Assembly (NCBI GenBank): GCA_017881245.1
Contig: JADGRC010000445.1
Coordinates: forward strand, 1-49,256
Direction of reading: 5' to 3'
DNA: 49,256 nucleotides
From: Pseudomonadota bacterium
GTDB lineage: Bacteria > Myxococcota_A > Polyangia > Fen-1088
Below the pieces are notes generated by a model. The model did no database searches. It was not told the origin of the DNA and saw only the letters and a list, made by a program, of their open reading frames with translations. Within the stretch, counting starts at the first letter, position 1, and every line of letters begins with the position of its first letter. Below are positions 24,899 to 34,211 of the stretch, piece by piece. A program made the position numbers and the translations under genes.

Positions 24899-25969
24899 AT
24901 GCGATTCGTGCTGTCCGCCACCCAGATCCGATCGAATCTGTTGGTCAGACTGGGTGAGCTCACCGACCGGACCCACGCCCTGCCCATTGTCCTTTTCTCC
25001 CCCACGGCGCGCTGCAACTCGCGCTGCGTGTCGTGCGATTGGTGGCGCGCCGACGGGGCGTCTGACCTGACACGCGAGGAAATCCAAGGGCTTGCGAGGA
25101 GCCTTCGACAATTCGGGACGCAAGTCGTGGTCTTCACGGGCGGCGAGCCGCTGGTGCGCCCCGATGTGATGGAAGTGGCCGATGTCTTTGGCGAACAGGG
25201 GTTCCTGCTGCACCTTTTGACGAGCGGCCTCGCCCTCGAGCGTCTGGCCCTTCCGATTGCGGCGCGTTTTCGAGAAGTCACTGTCTCGCTGGATGGCGAC
25301 ACGCCCGAGCTTTATCGCGAGATCCGTGGCGTGAACGGCCTGCACGCGCTGACCGCTGGCGTGCGAAAGCTGCGTGCCTTGGCCCCCCAGATTCCGATTC
25401 GGGCCCGGAGCACGATTCACCGGCGAAACTTTCGGATCATGCCCGAGCTCATCGCCACGGCGCGGCAGCTGGACTTGAATCAGATTTCGTTCCTGGCGGC
25501 GGATGTCACGTCGGACACGTTCAACCGAGTGCCGAGTCTGCCGCGGTCCGACACGGATGCCACGGCCCCCGGCGCTCTTTTGCTGCGGCGGGACGAAGTC
25601 GTCGAGTTCGCGCAAATCGTAGAGTCGGTCATTCGAACCAACGAACGGGCGCTCGCCGAGCACAAGATCGTTCCCGGCCCCGATGGACTGCGCCGGCTGG
25701 TCCAATACTACCGGGCCCACCTCGGTCTTTCGCCTTTCCCGACCGTGGACTGCAATGCCCCTTGGACGAGCGTGGTGATCGAGGCCGACGGCTCCGTGCG
25801 ACCGTGCTTCTTTCATCCCGCCGTCGGCAATATCCGTGAGCGCTCGTTGGCGGAGATCTTGGCCACCGCGATGCCTGAATTTCGCCGTGGCCTGGACGTG
25901 GCCGCCAATCCGACGTGCCAGCGCTGTGTCTGCACGCTGAAGGTGGGCCTGCGCTCGAAGCTGTGGTGA
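24899..25969 (+). CDS. Radical SAM/SPASM protein
   Basis: A 356-residue enzyme. The radical SAM cluster motif is C39-x3-C43-x2-C46 (CNSRCVSCDWW), followed by VVFTGGEPL and a TIM-barrel core. The C-terminal region (about 280-350) has a SPASM-like set of Cys (DCNAPWTSV, DGSVRPCFFHP, NPTCQRCVC), binding auxiliary iron-sulfur clusters. Such proteins occur in polysaccharide loci and in peptide modification; no precursor peptide is visible nearby, so a sugar or lipid-linked substrate is more likely here, by inference. The start ATG 24899 has no clear ribosome site; GTG 24908 is an alternative. It leads a plus-strand set with FkbM and GT2. Confidence 0.85.
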   Translation: MRFVLSATQIRSNLLVRLGELTDRTHALPIVLFSPTARCNSRCVSCDWWRADGASDLTREEIQGLARSLRQFGTQVVVFTGGEPLVRPDVMEVADVFGEQGFLLHLLTSGLALERLALPIAARFREVTVSLDGDTPELYREIRGVNGLHALTAGVRKLRALAPQIPIRARSTIHRRNFRIMPELIATARQLDLNQISFLAADVTSDTFNRVPSLPRSDTDATAPGALLLRRDEVVEFAQIVESVIRTNERALAEHKIVPGPDGLRRLVQYYRAHLGLSPFPTVDCNAPWTSVVIEADGSVRPCFFHPAVGNIRERSLAEILATAMPEFRRGLDVAANPTCQRCVCTLKVGLRSKLW

Positions 25970-25993
25970 CCGTCCGATGCCCAGGGGGACTTC

Positions 25994-26761
25994 TTGAGCC
26001 AGTTGTTCCGGTGGCCGATTGGCCGATTCGAACGCATCGTCCGACGGGTTTATTGCAAGGCGATGCGGACATGGGGACTGGTACCCGTCATCATCCCCGC
26101 TCAAGGTGCCCGCTTCATCGTCGACGCCCGCGAGCACATCGACCGCGGTATCGCGTTCGACGCGATCTGGGAAGGGCCGCAACTCGAGGATCTGGCGACC
26201 GTTTGCAAAGGCCGCGACGTCGACTACTTCATCGACGTCGGGGCGAATTCGGGCTTCTACAGCGTCATGTTCGCGACAAAGAACCTGGCCTCGACGATCA
26301 TCGCCTTTGAACCCGATCCCGGTAACTACGCCCATCTGGTGGCGAATCTTCATCTCAACGGTCTGGTGGGTCGGGTCAAGGCGCTCGAGCTCGCGCTCGG
26401 GGATCGTGACTGCCAAGTGGTGCTCTACGAAGGGCACGAGTCCAATCGCGGGGAATCGAGCATCGCGGTTCCCGAACAAACCCCAAGGCAAAAGACCCAT
26501 TTGGTCCGGCAGGTGCCCTTCGACGATCACTATCGACTGGCGACGAAATCGATCGTGATCAAGATGGATGTCGAAGGTCACGAATTCAACGCGCTGGCCG
26601 GGATGGCACGAACGCTCGTGGACAACGCCTGCTATGTGCAGGTCGAACTTTACTCGGAGCGGTTCGACGAACTGAAGACGTTGTTCGCACAGTTTGGCTA
26701 CCGTTACCTGCGCACCCGGGGGATCGACCACACCTTCACGAACATGCTGGGCATTGCGTAG
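25994..26761 (+). CDS. FkbM family methyltransferase
   Basis: A 255-residue class I SAM enzyme of the FkbM family. Residues about 65-225 carry DYFIDVGANSGFYSV (SAM motif I), IIAFEPDPGNYAHL and IKMDVEGHEFNALAGM, the diagnostic FkbM motifs. FkbM enzymes O-methylate sugars and other hydroxyls, so it likely caps or decorates the glycan. The TTG 25994 start is supported by AGGGGGAC placed 3-10 bases before it, a good ribosome site. It lies 24 bases after the radical SAM gene and 29 bases before the GT2 gene, consistent with one transcript. Confidence 0.85.
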   Translation: MSQLFRWPIGRFERIVRRVYCKAMRTWGLVPVIIPAQGARFIVDAREHIDRGIAFDAIWEGPQLEDLATVCKGRDVDYFIDVGANSGFYSVMFATKNLASTIIAFEPDPGNYAHLVANLHLNGLVGRVKALELALGDRDCQVVLYEGHESNRGESSIAVPEQTPRQKTHLVRQVPFDDHYRLATKSIVIKMDVEGHEFNALAGMARTLVDNACYVQVELYSERFDELKTLFAQFGYRYLRTRGIDHTFTNMLGIA

Positions 26762-26790
26762 GCACCGGGTGTGTCGGCGTCGACAAGCCA

Positions 26791-27756
26791 ATGACACATG
26801 AGAGGTCAGCCGTCGGCATTGTGATGCCGACTCATGGTGACAACCGTTTCTTGGCCACGGCCGTGCAAAGTGTGATTGCGCAGACTTTTACGGACTGGAC
26901 GCTGGTCATCGTTTGCGATGGCGTCGCCCAAGAAACCGGCCAAACGGCGAATGATCTCGCGGCTCGAGATCCGCGGATTCGGGTCGTGCGCCAGCAGCGG
27001 CTGGGTGTGGCGGCCGCGCGGAATCGGGGGTTGAGGGAGCTGGGGCCTCACGTGGAACTCATCGCCCTGCTTGACCACGATGACCGATGGCTTCCCAGTG
27101 CCTTACAATCCTTGGTGCGCGCTCTGACGAACGCCCCTCTCGCGGTGGGCGCTCATGGGCTGGGGCGGTTCGTCGATGAGGCGGGTACGCAAGTTCGAAT
27201 CGGCGAGATGGAGGGAGGCCTTCGGACGCGCGAGGGACTCGAGAACGGCCGCGGCGTGGAATGGCCCCTGGACCGACCAACGACCTTTGCCAACTTGGCG
27301 ATCTGCAGCTGCATCGCCGTGGGAACGGCGCTCATGCATCGGGTTGCGTTGGAACGGGTAGGTTCATTCGACGAACGCGCCGTGCCGGCGGACGACTACG
27401 ATATGTGGGTTCGGCTGTCTCGAATCGGAGACTTCGCGTTCGTCGATGAGGTGGTGATGGAATATCGCCAACACGTCGCGCCCACTTGGATTCGGCCCCG
27501 GGGTACCGGGCGCGGGCTGCCGTATGTGCGCCAAAAGATCATGTCCTCGCCCGACAACACGCCCATCCAGGCCCAGATGGCGACACAGGGCTATCTGATC
27601 TGCCAGGCGTCGATCGTCAAGCATGCGCTGGCCGAAGCCGTCAGGTCGGTCGGGCAGCGTCGCTACTCCGCGAGCGCGCGCCATCTTCTGCGAGCCGTCC
27701 GCCACGCCGGAGCCTATGTCGATCGGTTGACCAGACGGTGGATCGGGTCAAGGTGA
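26791..27756 (+). CDS. GT2 family glycosyltransferase
   Basis: A 321-residue GT-A transferase. Signatures are VGIVMPTHGDNRFLATAVQSVIAQTF, WTLVIVCDGVAQ, and the metal-binding LDHDDRW (a DXD-type motif), then the acceptor-side GSFDERAVPADDYDMWVRLS, the ED/DDYD pattern of GT2 enzymes. It transfers a sugar from a nucleotide donor to the growing lipid-linked chain in the cytoplasm. The C-terminal 60 residues are basic and helical. It converges on the NodS-like methyltransferase with a 9-base overlap at 27748-27756, leaving no terminator space. Confidence 0.87.
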   Translation: MTHERSAVGIVMPTHGDNRFLATAVQSVIAQTFTDWTLVIVCDGVAQETGQTANDLAARDPRIRVVRQQRLGVAAARNRGLRELGPHVELIALLDHDDRWLPSALQSLVRALTNAPLAVGAHGLGRFVDEAGTQVRIGEMEGGLRTREGLENGRGVEWPLDRPTTFANLAICSCIAVGTALMHRVALERVGSFDERAVPADDYDMWVRLSRIGDFAFVDEVVMEYRQHVAPTWIRPRGTGRGLPYVRQKIMSSPDNTPIQAQMATQGYLICQASIVKHALAEAVRSVGQRRYSASARHLLRAVRHAGAYVDRLTRRWIGSR

Positions 27757-28419
27757 CCGCCACCAGGCGGCGCGCCACTCGACATCTTCGAAGACGAAGG
27801 TCGCTCGTCCACCGCGCGGCATCGCCTTGAGTGGCCCTTCCACCAGATAGGCCGCCGGACGATGATAGGTGACAAGACAGGCGCGACCGAGCCGTGACAT
27901 CTTGCGAAGTATCCCGGGGATGTCCTTGAAGTAATAGATGACCTCGCAAGCGGTGACGATATCGAAGCGAGCCAGGTCATTCGCCCAGGGCTGGTCGTAT
28001 AGATCGCCGGCGATGAACTCGGCCCCGGGAAGCCGGGCGCGACCTCTCGCGACCGCGTCGGCTACTGGGTCAATGGCGGTGAGCCGATCACAGAGTCGGC
28101 TGAAATACTCGCTCTGGTGACCCTCCCCGCAGCCGATTTCGAGAATCGACCCAACCCTCGATTGCGGCGCGATGAGGCCCGCGGCCAGAATGCGATTCGT
28201 CTCGGCAAAGCGAAATTGCTCCTTCGGCGAATCCATTTTGAAGGGATCCGTGACCTGGTATTGCGTATCCAGAGCTTGACGAGCTTCCGCGTCCGACATC
28301 TCGTCTTCCACAAGAGAGGTCCAAGCCCGACCAAACGTGGTGTCGAGGCGCTTGTACAGCTTTCGGGCGAGCGTGCGCGCGAGCTTCGTCGGACGATCCA
28401 CGAGACTCATGGCCTTCAT
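27748..28419 (-). CDS. NodS-like SAM-dependent methyltransferase
   Basis: A 223-residue methyltransferase. The core shows GSILEIGCGEGHQSEYFSRLCDRLTAID (SAM motif I and the following acidic strand), FIAGDLYDQPWANDLARFDIVTACEVIYYF, which resembles NodS-type enzymes, and a C-terminal region. NodS enzymes N-methylate amino sugars of Nod factors, so an amino-sugar or peptide N-methyl step is possible here. ATG 28419 is chosen because it forms an ATGA junction with the GT87 stop; the frame extends further upstream without homology. It is translationally coupled to the GT87 gene. Confidence 0.8.
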   Translation of the reverse strand: MKAMSLVDRPTKLARTLARKLYKRLDTTFGRAWTSLVEDEMSDAEARQALDTQYQVTDPFKMDSPKEQFRFAETNRILAAGLIAPQSRVGSILEIGCGEGHQSEYFSRLCDRLTAIDPVADAVARGRARLPGAEFIAGDLYDQPWANDLARFDIVTACEVIYYFKDIPGILRKMSRLGRACLVTYHRPAAYLVEGPLKAMPRGGRATFVFEDVEWRAAWWRSP

Positions 28420-29708
28420 TCCCGTCCAATCACCGTTTGCTCCGTGGGTCGCGCCGATCGCCGGTAGGCTCTCAACTGGTTCAGCAACCAGCCCCAAAGT
28501 CCGAACGCGCCGTAGACACGCGGGTAGGCCAGCAGGGCCGCCCAACCGTTTTGAAGGTGGGAAGAAGCGTAATACCTCTGGGGCGCGCAGATCAGAATGG
28601 TGAATCCAGCCAGCACGGCTCGAGACATGACGGAAGTCCGACGTCGAGCTGCCCTCGACCAGGCTATGACAATGCCCGGCAAGATCAACATGTAGTGGTA
28701 TCCCTCGCCGATGGGCGCCGTGGCGACCAGCAGGGAAATAAACATTCCCAGCGTCAGCGCGCGTTCCTCGAACTGGTCCTCCGTCAACCGATGAAAGCGA
28801 ACGGAAAGGGCAAGTACCGCGCCTTCAATCACCAGCGTCAGGCCGACTGCCAACATCGGCAGATGTGCGATCGGATGGGGGTTCCAGGTCGCCTCGTACA
28901 CGAAGAGGTGACCGGTCAGACTGTTCAAGGTTTGATAGGCGGTGACATGATTCGACGGTTCCGATGCCACCCAGTGAAAGGCATCATTGAGATAACTGCG
29001 CCAGGTTTCCCACCCCATGAAAGCCGACGAAGCGAGCACCCCGATCGCCGCCGTGATCACGGCGGCCAGAACGATCCGCGATTGCCGTGAAGCCGCAAGC
29101 GTCAAGATCAGCCAAAGTCCGGCGCTCTTGAGGACGACCATCCCCCCCAGCGGAACTCCCGCCCACCACCACTGCCGTCGGTTCGAGCGGAGCAGTATCG
29201 CCACAACCAGCGATAACAGCGAGAACAACAACACGTACCCCTGGCCCTGTCGGAAGGTTTCCGCGACGGGAGGGTACGCCGTCGTGAGAGAAGCGAGCCA
29301 AAGGGTCGAGGGGATACCGTAGAATCGCGGCAATTCGAGACCGCGCGCCAGGAGCGCGATTCCCGCCAACCAGAGCACCAGGCTGGACGCTATCCACGCC
29401 GCTCGGGCTCCCGAAGGTGTCAGCCAAGCGAAGGGTAACAGGATGAGGCTCATGGTGGGGGGTTGCCCGTGGGTGATCTCCTCGACGTGACGACCGAATA
29501 TCTCGTCAACGCGACGCTGGAACCAGACGTCGTCGTAGATGTGACGAATTTGTCTTGGGTCCTCGACGAGGATTCTTGACTCGGTGTAGAGCGCAACGAA
29601 CCCAACCGTGTACGGATTGCGCGCGGCGGGCACGATGACCCCAAACAAGAACATAGTCAGGGCCAGGCAACACGCCGCCCACACCAACGCCTTGCTCGGT
29701 GGTTTCAT
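28416..29708 (-). CDS. GT87-like (DUF2029) polyprenyl-sugar mannosyltransferase
   Basis: A 430-residue membrane protein with about ten to eleven helices and the DUF2029/GT87 pattern: an N-terminal helix, a periplasmic loop with VDEIFGRHVEEITHGQPPTMSLILLPFAWL (the TH-QPP region before helix two), then QGQGYVLLFSLLSLVV, a conserved family segment. Members use polyprenyl-phosphate mannose in the periplasm to add mannose to lipid-linked glycans. Here it would extend or decorate the exported repeat. It starts 81 bases from the divergent HemK-like methyltransferase and overlaps the NodS-like gene by ATGA. Confidence 0.8.
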   Translation of the reverse strand: MKPPSKALVWAACCLALTMFLFGVIVPAARNPYTVGFVALYTESRILVEDPRQIRHIYDDVWFQRRVDEIFGRHVEEITHGQPPTMSLILLPFAWLTPSGARAAWIASSLVLWLAGIALLARGLELPRFYGIPSTLWLASLTTAYPPVAETFRQGQGYVLLFSLLSLVVAILLRSNRRQWWWAGVPLGGMVVLKSAGLWLILTLAASRQSRIVLAAVITAAIGVLASSAFMGWETWRSYLNDAFHWVASEPSNHVTAYQTLNSLTGHLFVYEATWNPHPIAHLPMLAVGLTLVIEGAVLALSVRFHRLTEDQFEERALTLGMFISLLVATAPIGEGYHYMLILPGIVIAWSRAARRRTSVMSRAVLAGFTILICAPQRYYASSHLQNGWAALLAYPRVYGAFGLWGWLLNQLRAYRRSARPTEQTVIGRE

Positions 29709-29789
29709 CGCTGCGCCGAGCTTAGCTTCCTCGGTCGATCTTGTGTGACTTTGACCCCCCGATCGCGGGCCGATACCCTTCGTCCGCGG

Positions 29790-30503
29790 ATGCGCCCCGA
29801 CGTGACCATCTCCCTCGATTTACCGCGTAGACTGTGCCGCCGCATATTCGGCCGGTTGTACGGTCCATACGCCTCGCGGCGGATCGCCCGCGGAACGGAA
29901 GTCCGCCTGCGCGGGCGGCGCCTGCTCACGGATCCGGAGGTCCTGCACCCGATCCACTTCCTTTCCACCCGAGTCCTGATAGACACCGTTCTCGGTCTGG
30001 ATGTCGCAGGGAAGCGCTTCCTTGACATGGGCTCGGGTTCCGGGGCAATCGGGATCTTCGCCGCGTCCCAGGGGGCGATTCTCACGGCCTGCGACATCAA
30101 TCCCCGTGCGGTGGCGTTGACTCGGAAGAACTTGAGTCGCAATCAAATCGACGCCGTGGTGATCGAATCCGACCTTTTTTCCGCTTTGCCGGACCAGGCC
30201 TTCGACCTGATCTGTTTCAATATTCCCTTCTACGACGGCGAGCCTCGAACGCCCTTCGACGCCGCGCTGTTCGGTGGTAAGGACCTTGCGACCACGCGCC
30301 GGTTCGCCATGGGGTGCCCCGGCGCCCTGGCTCCGGGCGGTCAGGTGATCGTCGTGTTTTCAGAGGACGCCGACCGAGGTGGGATTCTCTCTTGCTTCAG
30401 GCAAGCAGGCCTTGCTGTCGTCGATGAAATGACGTCCCGTCGGTTCTTCGAGCGGTTCCACGTCGTGAGGTTTCGGGAAATCTCTCCGAAAGCGGACGTA
30501 TGA
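29790..30503 (+). CDS. HemK/RsmC-like class I methyltransferase
   Basis: A 237-residue protein. SAM motif I is KRFLDMGSGSGAIGIFAA, motif II region ILTACDINPRAVALTRKNL, and the substrate-site motif is FDLICFNIPFYDGEP, a variant of the (N/D)PP(Y/F) motif of HemK, RsmC and related N-methyltransferases (NIPF here). The variant leaves the substrate open. ATG 29790 is preferred over GTG 29745, which would add a charged tail. It lies in a plus-strand set of three tightly spaced genes ahead of the GT4 gene, overlapping it by ATGA, so it probably acts in the same glycan pathway. Confidence 0.75.
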   Translation: MRPDVTISLDLPRRLCRRIFGRLYGPYASRRIARGTEVRLRGRRLLTDPEVLHPIHFLSTRVLIDTVLGLDVAGKRFLDMGSGSGAIGIFAASQGAILTACDINPRAVALTRKNLSRNQIDAVVIESDLFSALPDQAFDLICFNIPFYDGEPRTPFDAALFGGKDLATTRRFAMGCPGALAPGGQVIVVFSEDADRGGILSCFRQAGLAVVDEMTSRRFFERFHVVRFREISPKADV

Positions 30504-31699
30504 TCCCGCCTCTGAGTGACGGGGCACTCTCGATCGCGATTGTCAGCTGTTCCTTCGATTCCGACCTGCGAGATCCGGAAGAACTGTTCGTCCGCTACCA
30601 ACCGTTGGTGTGTTTGGTCCGGTCCCTGGTCCGGGCTGGAACCGGTCGTGTGACCGTGATCCAGCGCTTCCACCGCGACGTGCGCATCCCACGTGACGGA
30701 GCCGAGTACCGATTCGTGTTCGACGGGGGCCCATCGCACGCCCCGCCCAGGTATTGGGGCAATCGCGTGGTCAACGCGGTCCGGGCGGCTCGTCCGACGG
30801 TGGTCCACGTCGATGGGATGGTCTACCCTCTGCTGGTCCGTCACCTGAGGCTCAGCCTTTCGGGCGACGTCGCGATCGTGGTGCAGGACCACGGCGGCAT
30901 TCACGCCGGCTCGCCCGGGTTTCGAAGTTGGCGTTGGCGATCGCTCTTTCGGTTGGGTCTGGGGGCGGCCGACGCCTTCCTGTTCACAGCCCGCGATCTG
31001 GCCGCGCCTTGGTTGGCTTCGGGCATCATCCACCCGGATCAGGGCATCTATGAGGTCTTGGAAAGCAGCAGCGACATGGCTTTCACCCCTCCCCCCAAGG
31101 CGGACGGAGAGCCACGCCTGGCGGGATCTCCGGCGGTACTTTGGGTCGGGCGGCTCGACGCCAACAAGGATCCTTTGACCGTCCTTCACGGCTTCGAGCG
31201 CGTGGCGGCGGTTCATCCCGCGGCGGCCCTGACGATGGTGTTCGGAACCGACGACCTGCTGCCGCAGGTGACTCGAAAAATCGCCGATTCTCCGACGCTC
31301 AAGGGGCGGGTACACCTTGTCGGGCGACTTGACCACGACGCGCTCCCCGGTCTGTACGCGGTGGCGGATTTCTTCGTCCTCGGCAGCCACCATGAATCGG
31401 CCGGCTTCGCTTTGATCGAGGCGCTCTCATTTGGCGTGACCCCGGTGGTCACCGACATTCCGCCCTTTCGAATGCTCACCGATCTCGGGCGCGTGGGGGC
31501 ACTTTTCCCGGTCGGGAACGGAGCTGCGATGGCGGCGGCCCTGCTGCGCCTGTGCCCGGACAATTCCATCGCTCGTCGCGATCTCGTGCGAAACCACTTT
31601 CTGCGCGAGCTCAGCTGGCCCGTGGTCGGTCGAAAGCTCTTGGCGGCATACGCGGCCGCATTGGCCCGGCGCCGACAACGTCGACAAGCCGCGTCTTGA
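30500..31699 (+). CDS. GT4 glycosyltransferase
   Basis: A 399-residue GT-B enzyme. It shows the N-terminal Rossmann entry SIAIVSCSFDSD, the centre HVDGMVYP, the donor-side LWVGRLDANKDPLTVL, LKGRVHLVGRLDHDALPGLYAVADFF and HESAGFALIEALSFGVTPVV, the E-x7-E region. It transfers one sugar from a nucleotide donor to the lipid-linked chain on the cytoplasmic face. The basic C-terminal tail (ARRRQRRQ) may bind membrane lipid headgroups. It overlaps the HemK-like gene at its start (ATGA) and precedes another methyltransferase by 61 bases. Confidence 0.87.
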   Translation: MIPPLSDGALSIAIVSCSFDSDLRDPEELFVRYQPLVCLVRSLVRAGTGRVTVIQRFHRDVRIPRDGAEYRFVFDGGPSHAPPRYWGNRVVNAVRAARPTVVHVDGMVYPLLVRHLRLSLSGDVAIVVQDHGGIHAGSPGFRSWRWRSLFRLGLGAADAFLFTARDLAAPWLASGIIHPDQGIYEVLESSSDMAFTPPPKADGEPRLAGSPAVLWVGRLDANKDPLTVLHGFERVAAVHPAAALTMVFGTDDLLPQVTRKIADSPTLKGRVHLVGRLDHDALPGLYAVADFFVLGSHHESAGFALIEALSFGVTPVVTDIPPFRMLTDLGRVGALFPVGNGAAMAAALLRLCPDNSIARRDLVRNHFLRELSWPVVGRKLLAAYAAALARRRQRRQAAS

Positions 31700-31760
31700 T
31701 TCGCGGCCAAAGCCCGACCTATGCTGTGTTTCGTCGTTCGCCCGCTGGGTTTTCGTGTTG

Positions 31761-32507
31761 ATGTCCAACGAACCGCAAACCCCCATCCGACGGTTCGTTG
31801 AGGACTATCGTCGCCTGCGCTTCGCCGAGGGCTACGCTTCTTCGGATCCAGCGTTTGCACGCCAGCTGCCTTTCCGCGATACGACGGGACGGAATGTCGC
31901 GGCCTGGCGACTCCGGGCTCTTCACTACGTCGTGATGCGAACAGGTCTCGCACTCCTTCCAGCCGTAGATCGCGTCCTCGACGTGGGGGCGGGTAACGGG
32001 TGGCTCGCGCGGAGGTTGGCGCATCGTTACTCCGTCACGGCGCTTGATGTCGACGCCACGGACGCCGGACTCGGGGCCATTGATGACCCCCGGATCGGTC
32101 GTGTCCGCGGCGATCTGGAGGCCCTGCCGGTGCGGGATGGGACCTTCGACGTAGTTATCGCGGCGGCCGCGTTGCACTACGCCGTCAATCTCTCCCAAGC
32201 CCTGGCCGAGATGGCGCGCGCGCTGCGACCGGGTGGCGTCCTGGTCATCGCGGACTCTCCATTTTACAGCGACGCCCTGGCCCGCCACCGTGCGTGGCGA
32301 AGGACCCTCGGATACTACGAAGAGGCCGGGGCCGCCCACCTGGCGCGGCGCTATCAGGGATTGACCCGCGCCGAGCTGGATGGCCCTGCCCTCTTTCGAT
32401 TCATCACCCTCAGTCCAGGATATGAACCGCTGCGGGCCGCGCTCGCGCGATTGCGTGGCCGGGAGACGGGCCCGCGGCTTCCCGTCATTTTTGGTTGGAA
32501 GCGGTGA
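31761..32507 (+). CDS. Class I SAM-dependent methyltransferase (type 11-like)
   Basis: A 248-residue enzyme. Motif I is DRVLDVGAGNGWLARRLA, then VTALDVDATD, LEALPVRDGTFDVVIAAAALHY and MARALRPGGVLVIADSPFY, the standard UbiE/type-11 order. It probably methylates a hydroxyl or amino group of a pathway intermediate. ATG 31761 is preferred to GTG 31755, two codons upstream. It lies between a GT4 gene and the B12-type radical SAM gene, so it is part of the modification set of this locus. The substrate cannot be told from sequence. Confidence 0.8.
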   Translation: MSNEPQTPIRRFVEDYRRLRFAEGYASSDPAFARQLPFRDTTGRNVAAWRLRALHYVVMRTGLALLPAVDRVLDVGAGNGWLARRLAHRYSVTALDVDATDAGLGAIDDPRIGRVRGDLEALPVRDGTFDVVIAAAALHYAVNLSQALAEMARALRPGGVLVIADSPFYSDALARHRAWRRTLGYYEEAGAAHLARRYQGLTRAELDGPALFRFITLSPGYEPLRAALARLRGRETGPRLPVIFGWKR

Positions 32508-32663
32508 GTCTCGCGGCGAGGGTCGTCGCGGCTCCGTCAGGGTAGACTGCTTGTCGGAAGCTGAATCCGTGGAAACAGCCAAACAACCATCGCGCCCTCC
32601 AAGCGCAGAGCCGATCCCACCCCGCCCGTCGCGCGCGGTGACCGATTCTCGCTGGGAGGAGGC

Positions 32664-34211
32664 GTGAGCAAGCCTGCAATCCTCCTGGTCAATCCGCGCA
32701 TGAGCGACATCAATGGCGCTCGTCTCCCGTTGTCGTTGCTACACCTGGCAGCGGCTCTGGAGGACGATCGCCCCTGGGGCATCGTCGATGGAAACGTCGA
32801 CCCCACTCCCATCCAGACGGCGCTGGCGACCCTGGCCTCGCGCCCGCACGCTCTGGTTGGCGTGACCGTCATGCCTGGACCCCAGGTCCCGACGGCGATC
32901 GAGATCTCTTCGGCCATTCGCCGGGTCCATCCGACGCTCCCGATCGTTTGGGGTGGATATTTTCCGACCCTTTATCCGGACGCGGCGATCAACGCGCCCT
33001 ATGTCGACTTCGTCGTGCGGGGGCAAGGCGAACAAACGCTGTCCGATCTCATCGCTCGCCTCGACAACGCGACCGCCCCCGTTGATGCCGATTCCACAAC
33101 TGACGTGTCGGCCGTCGGAACCGTTGCCGGGTTGACGTGGAAGCGTGGGGGTCGTGCGGTGCACAACCTCGAACGGCCGGTCGCGCCTCCAGGGATATTC
33201 GGGCCGCTTCCTTACGATGGGCTCGGCGACGTCGGTCAATTTCTGCGCCCGAGCTTCATGGGCACGCGCACGGCGGTCCATCAGGCCGCGCTTGGCTGTC
33301 GGTACCGGTGCGATTTCTGCGGCGTGGTCTCGATGTGGAATGGCAAGAGCGTCCTCGACGAGCCGACGCGGGTCGCGCAAGCCTTGACCTTACTGCGCGA
33401 TCGCTGGGGTGCCAACGCGGTCCAGTTTTACGATCACAATTTTTTCGATCGCGAAGAGACCAGCATTCCATTGGTCGAAGCACTGGAACGCGTCGGTCTG
33501 CCCTGGTGGTGCTATGCACGCGCCGACACCTTGGCTGGATTTTCCTCGTCGACTTGGGAAAAAATTCGGCGAAGCAAGCTGCGTATGGCGTATATCGGGG
33601 CGGAGGCGGCCAGCGACGACGTTCTCCGGAGGATGCAGAAGGGAGCGCGGGTCAATGACACGCTGGAGGTCGCCACGCGCTGCCGTGAGTTCGGTGTGAT
33701 TCCGGAGTTTTCCTTCGTGTTGGGCGGCCCGAACGAACCAGAAGAAGAGGTCGAAAAGACCTTCGTCTTCATCCGGAAGCTCAAAGAAGTGAATCCGGAC
33801 TGCGAGATCATTCTCTACTTCTACAGTCCCACGCCTCAACGGGAACCCGTGCGAGATACGGTTCAGCTGCCCGGCCCGAGGCTTCCGGTTCTCCGCGAGT
33901 ATGGGCCATCCGGCCCCACACTCCCCACGACCCCAGAGGGATGGGCCCAGCCCCGCTGGATCAGTTGGGCATGCCACCAGGATGCTCCCTGGTTGACTCC
34001 GCGTCTGCGGCAGCGGGTTAAGGATTTCGCGCGCGTTCTCGGCTGTCGCTTTCCCACTGTTCAGGACTACCGAACCCCCGCCTGGGGTAAAGCTGTTCTA
34101 CGGGGTCTCGCACGCTGGCGATATGCCCGACAACGCTACGACCGTCCCTGGGAGCTGAAACTCGCGAACAAGCTGATCCCGTTGCGCGATCCAAAAAGCC
34201 AAGGTTTGTGA
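32664..34211 (+). CDS. B12-binding-type radical SAM enzyme
   Basis: A 515-residue protein. Residues 1-130 have the B12-binding-like Rossmann layout of BchE-type enzymes (AILLVNPRMSDINGARLPLSLLHLAAAL; PIVWGGYFPTLYP; VVRGQGEQTL). The radical SAM core starts at GCRYRCDFC (C212, C216, C219), then QFYDHNFFDREE. No DxHxxG cobalamin lower-ligand motif is visible. Such enzymes often act on unactivated carbons, including methylations, in secondary metabolism and polysaccharide clusters. GTG 32664 has the excellent ribosome site GGGAGGAG just upstream. Its stop overlaps the PIG-L start (GTGA). Confidence is high on family, low on substrate. Confidence 0.85.
   Translation: MSKPAILLVNPRMSDINGARLPLSLLHLAAALEDDRPWGIVDGNVDPTPIQTALATLASRPHALVGVTVMPGPQVPTAIEISSAIRRVHPTLPIVWGGYFPTLYPDAAINAPYVDFVVRGQGEQTLSDLIARLDNATAPVDADSTTDVSAVGTVAGLTWKRGGRAVHNLERPVAPPGIFGPLPYDGLGDVGQFLRPSFMGTRTAVHQAALGCRYRCDFCGVVSMWNGKSVLDEPTRVAQALTLLRDRWGANAVQFYDHNFFDREETSIPLVEALERVGLPWWCYARADTLAGFSSSTWEKIRRSKLRMAYIGAEAASDDVLRRMQKGARVNDTLEVATRCREFGVIPEFSFVLGGPNEPEEEVEKTFVFIRKLKEVNPDCEIILYFYSPTPQREPVRDTVQLPGPRLPVLREYGPSGPTLPTTPEGWAQPRWISWACHQDAPWLTPRLRQRVKDFARVLGCRFPTVQDYRTPAWGKAVLRGLARWRYARQRYDRPWELKLANKLIPLRDPKSQGL

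Noticed and set aside
24821..26797. A 658-codon minus-strand open frame
   Set aside because: It is antisense to the radical SAM and FkbM genes, whose motifs are clear, and its translation has no recognisable domain; typical long shadow frame of GC-rich DNA.
31700..31760. Short spacer before the type-11 methyltransferase as a terminator
   Set aside because: No stem of useful length; the spacer is probably a plain intergenic gap.
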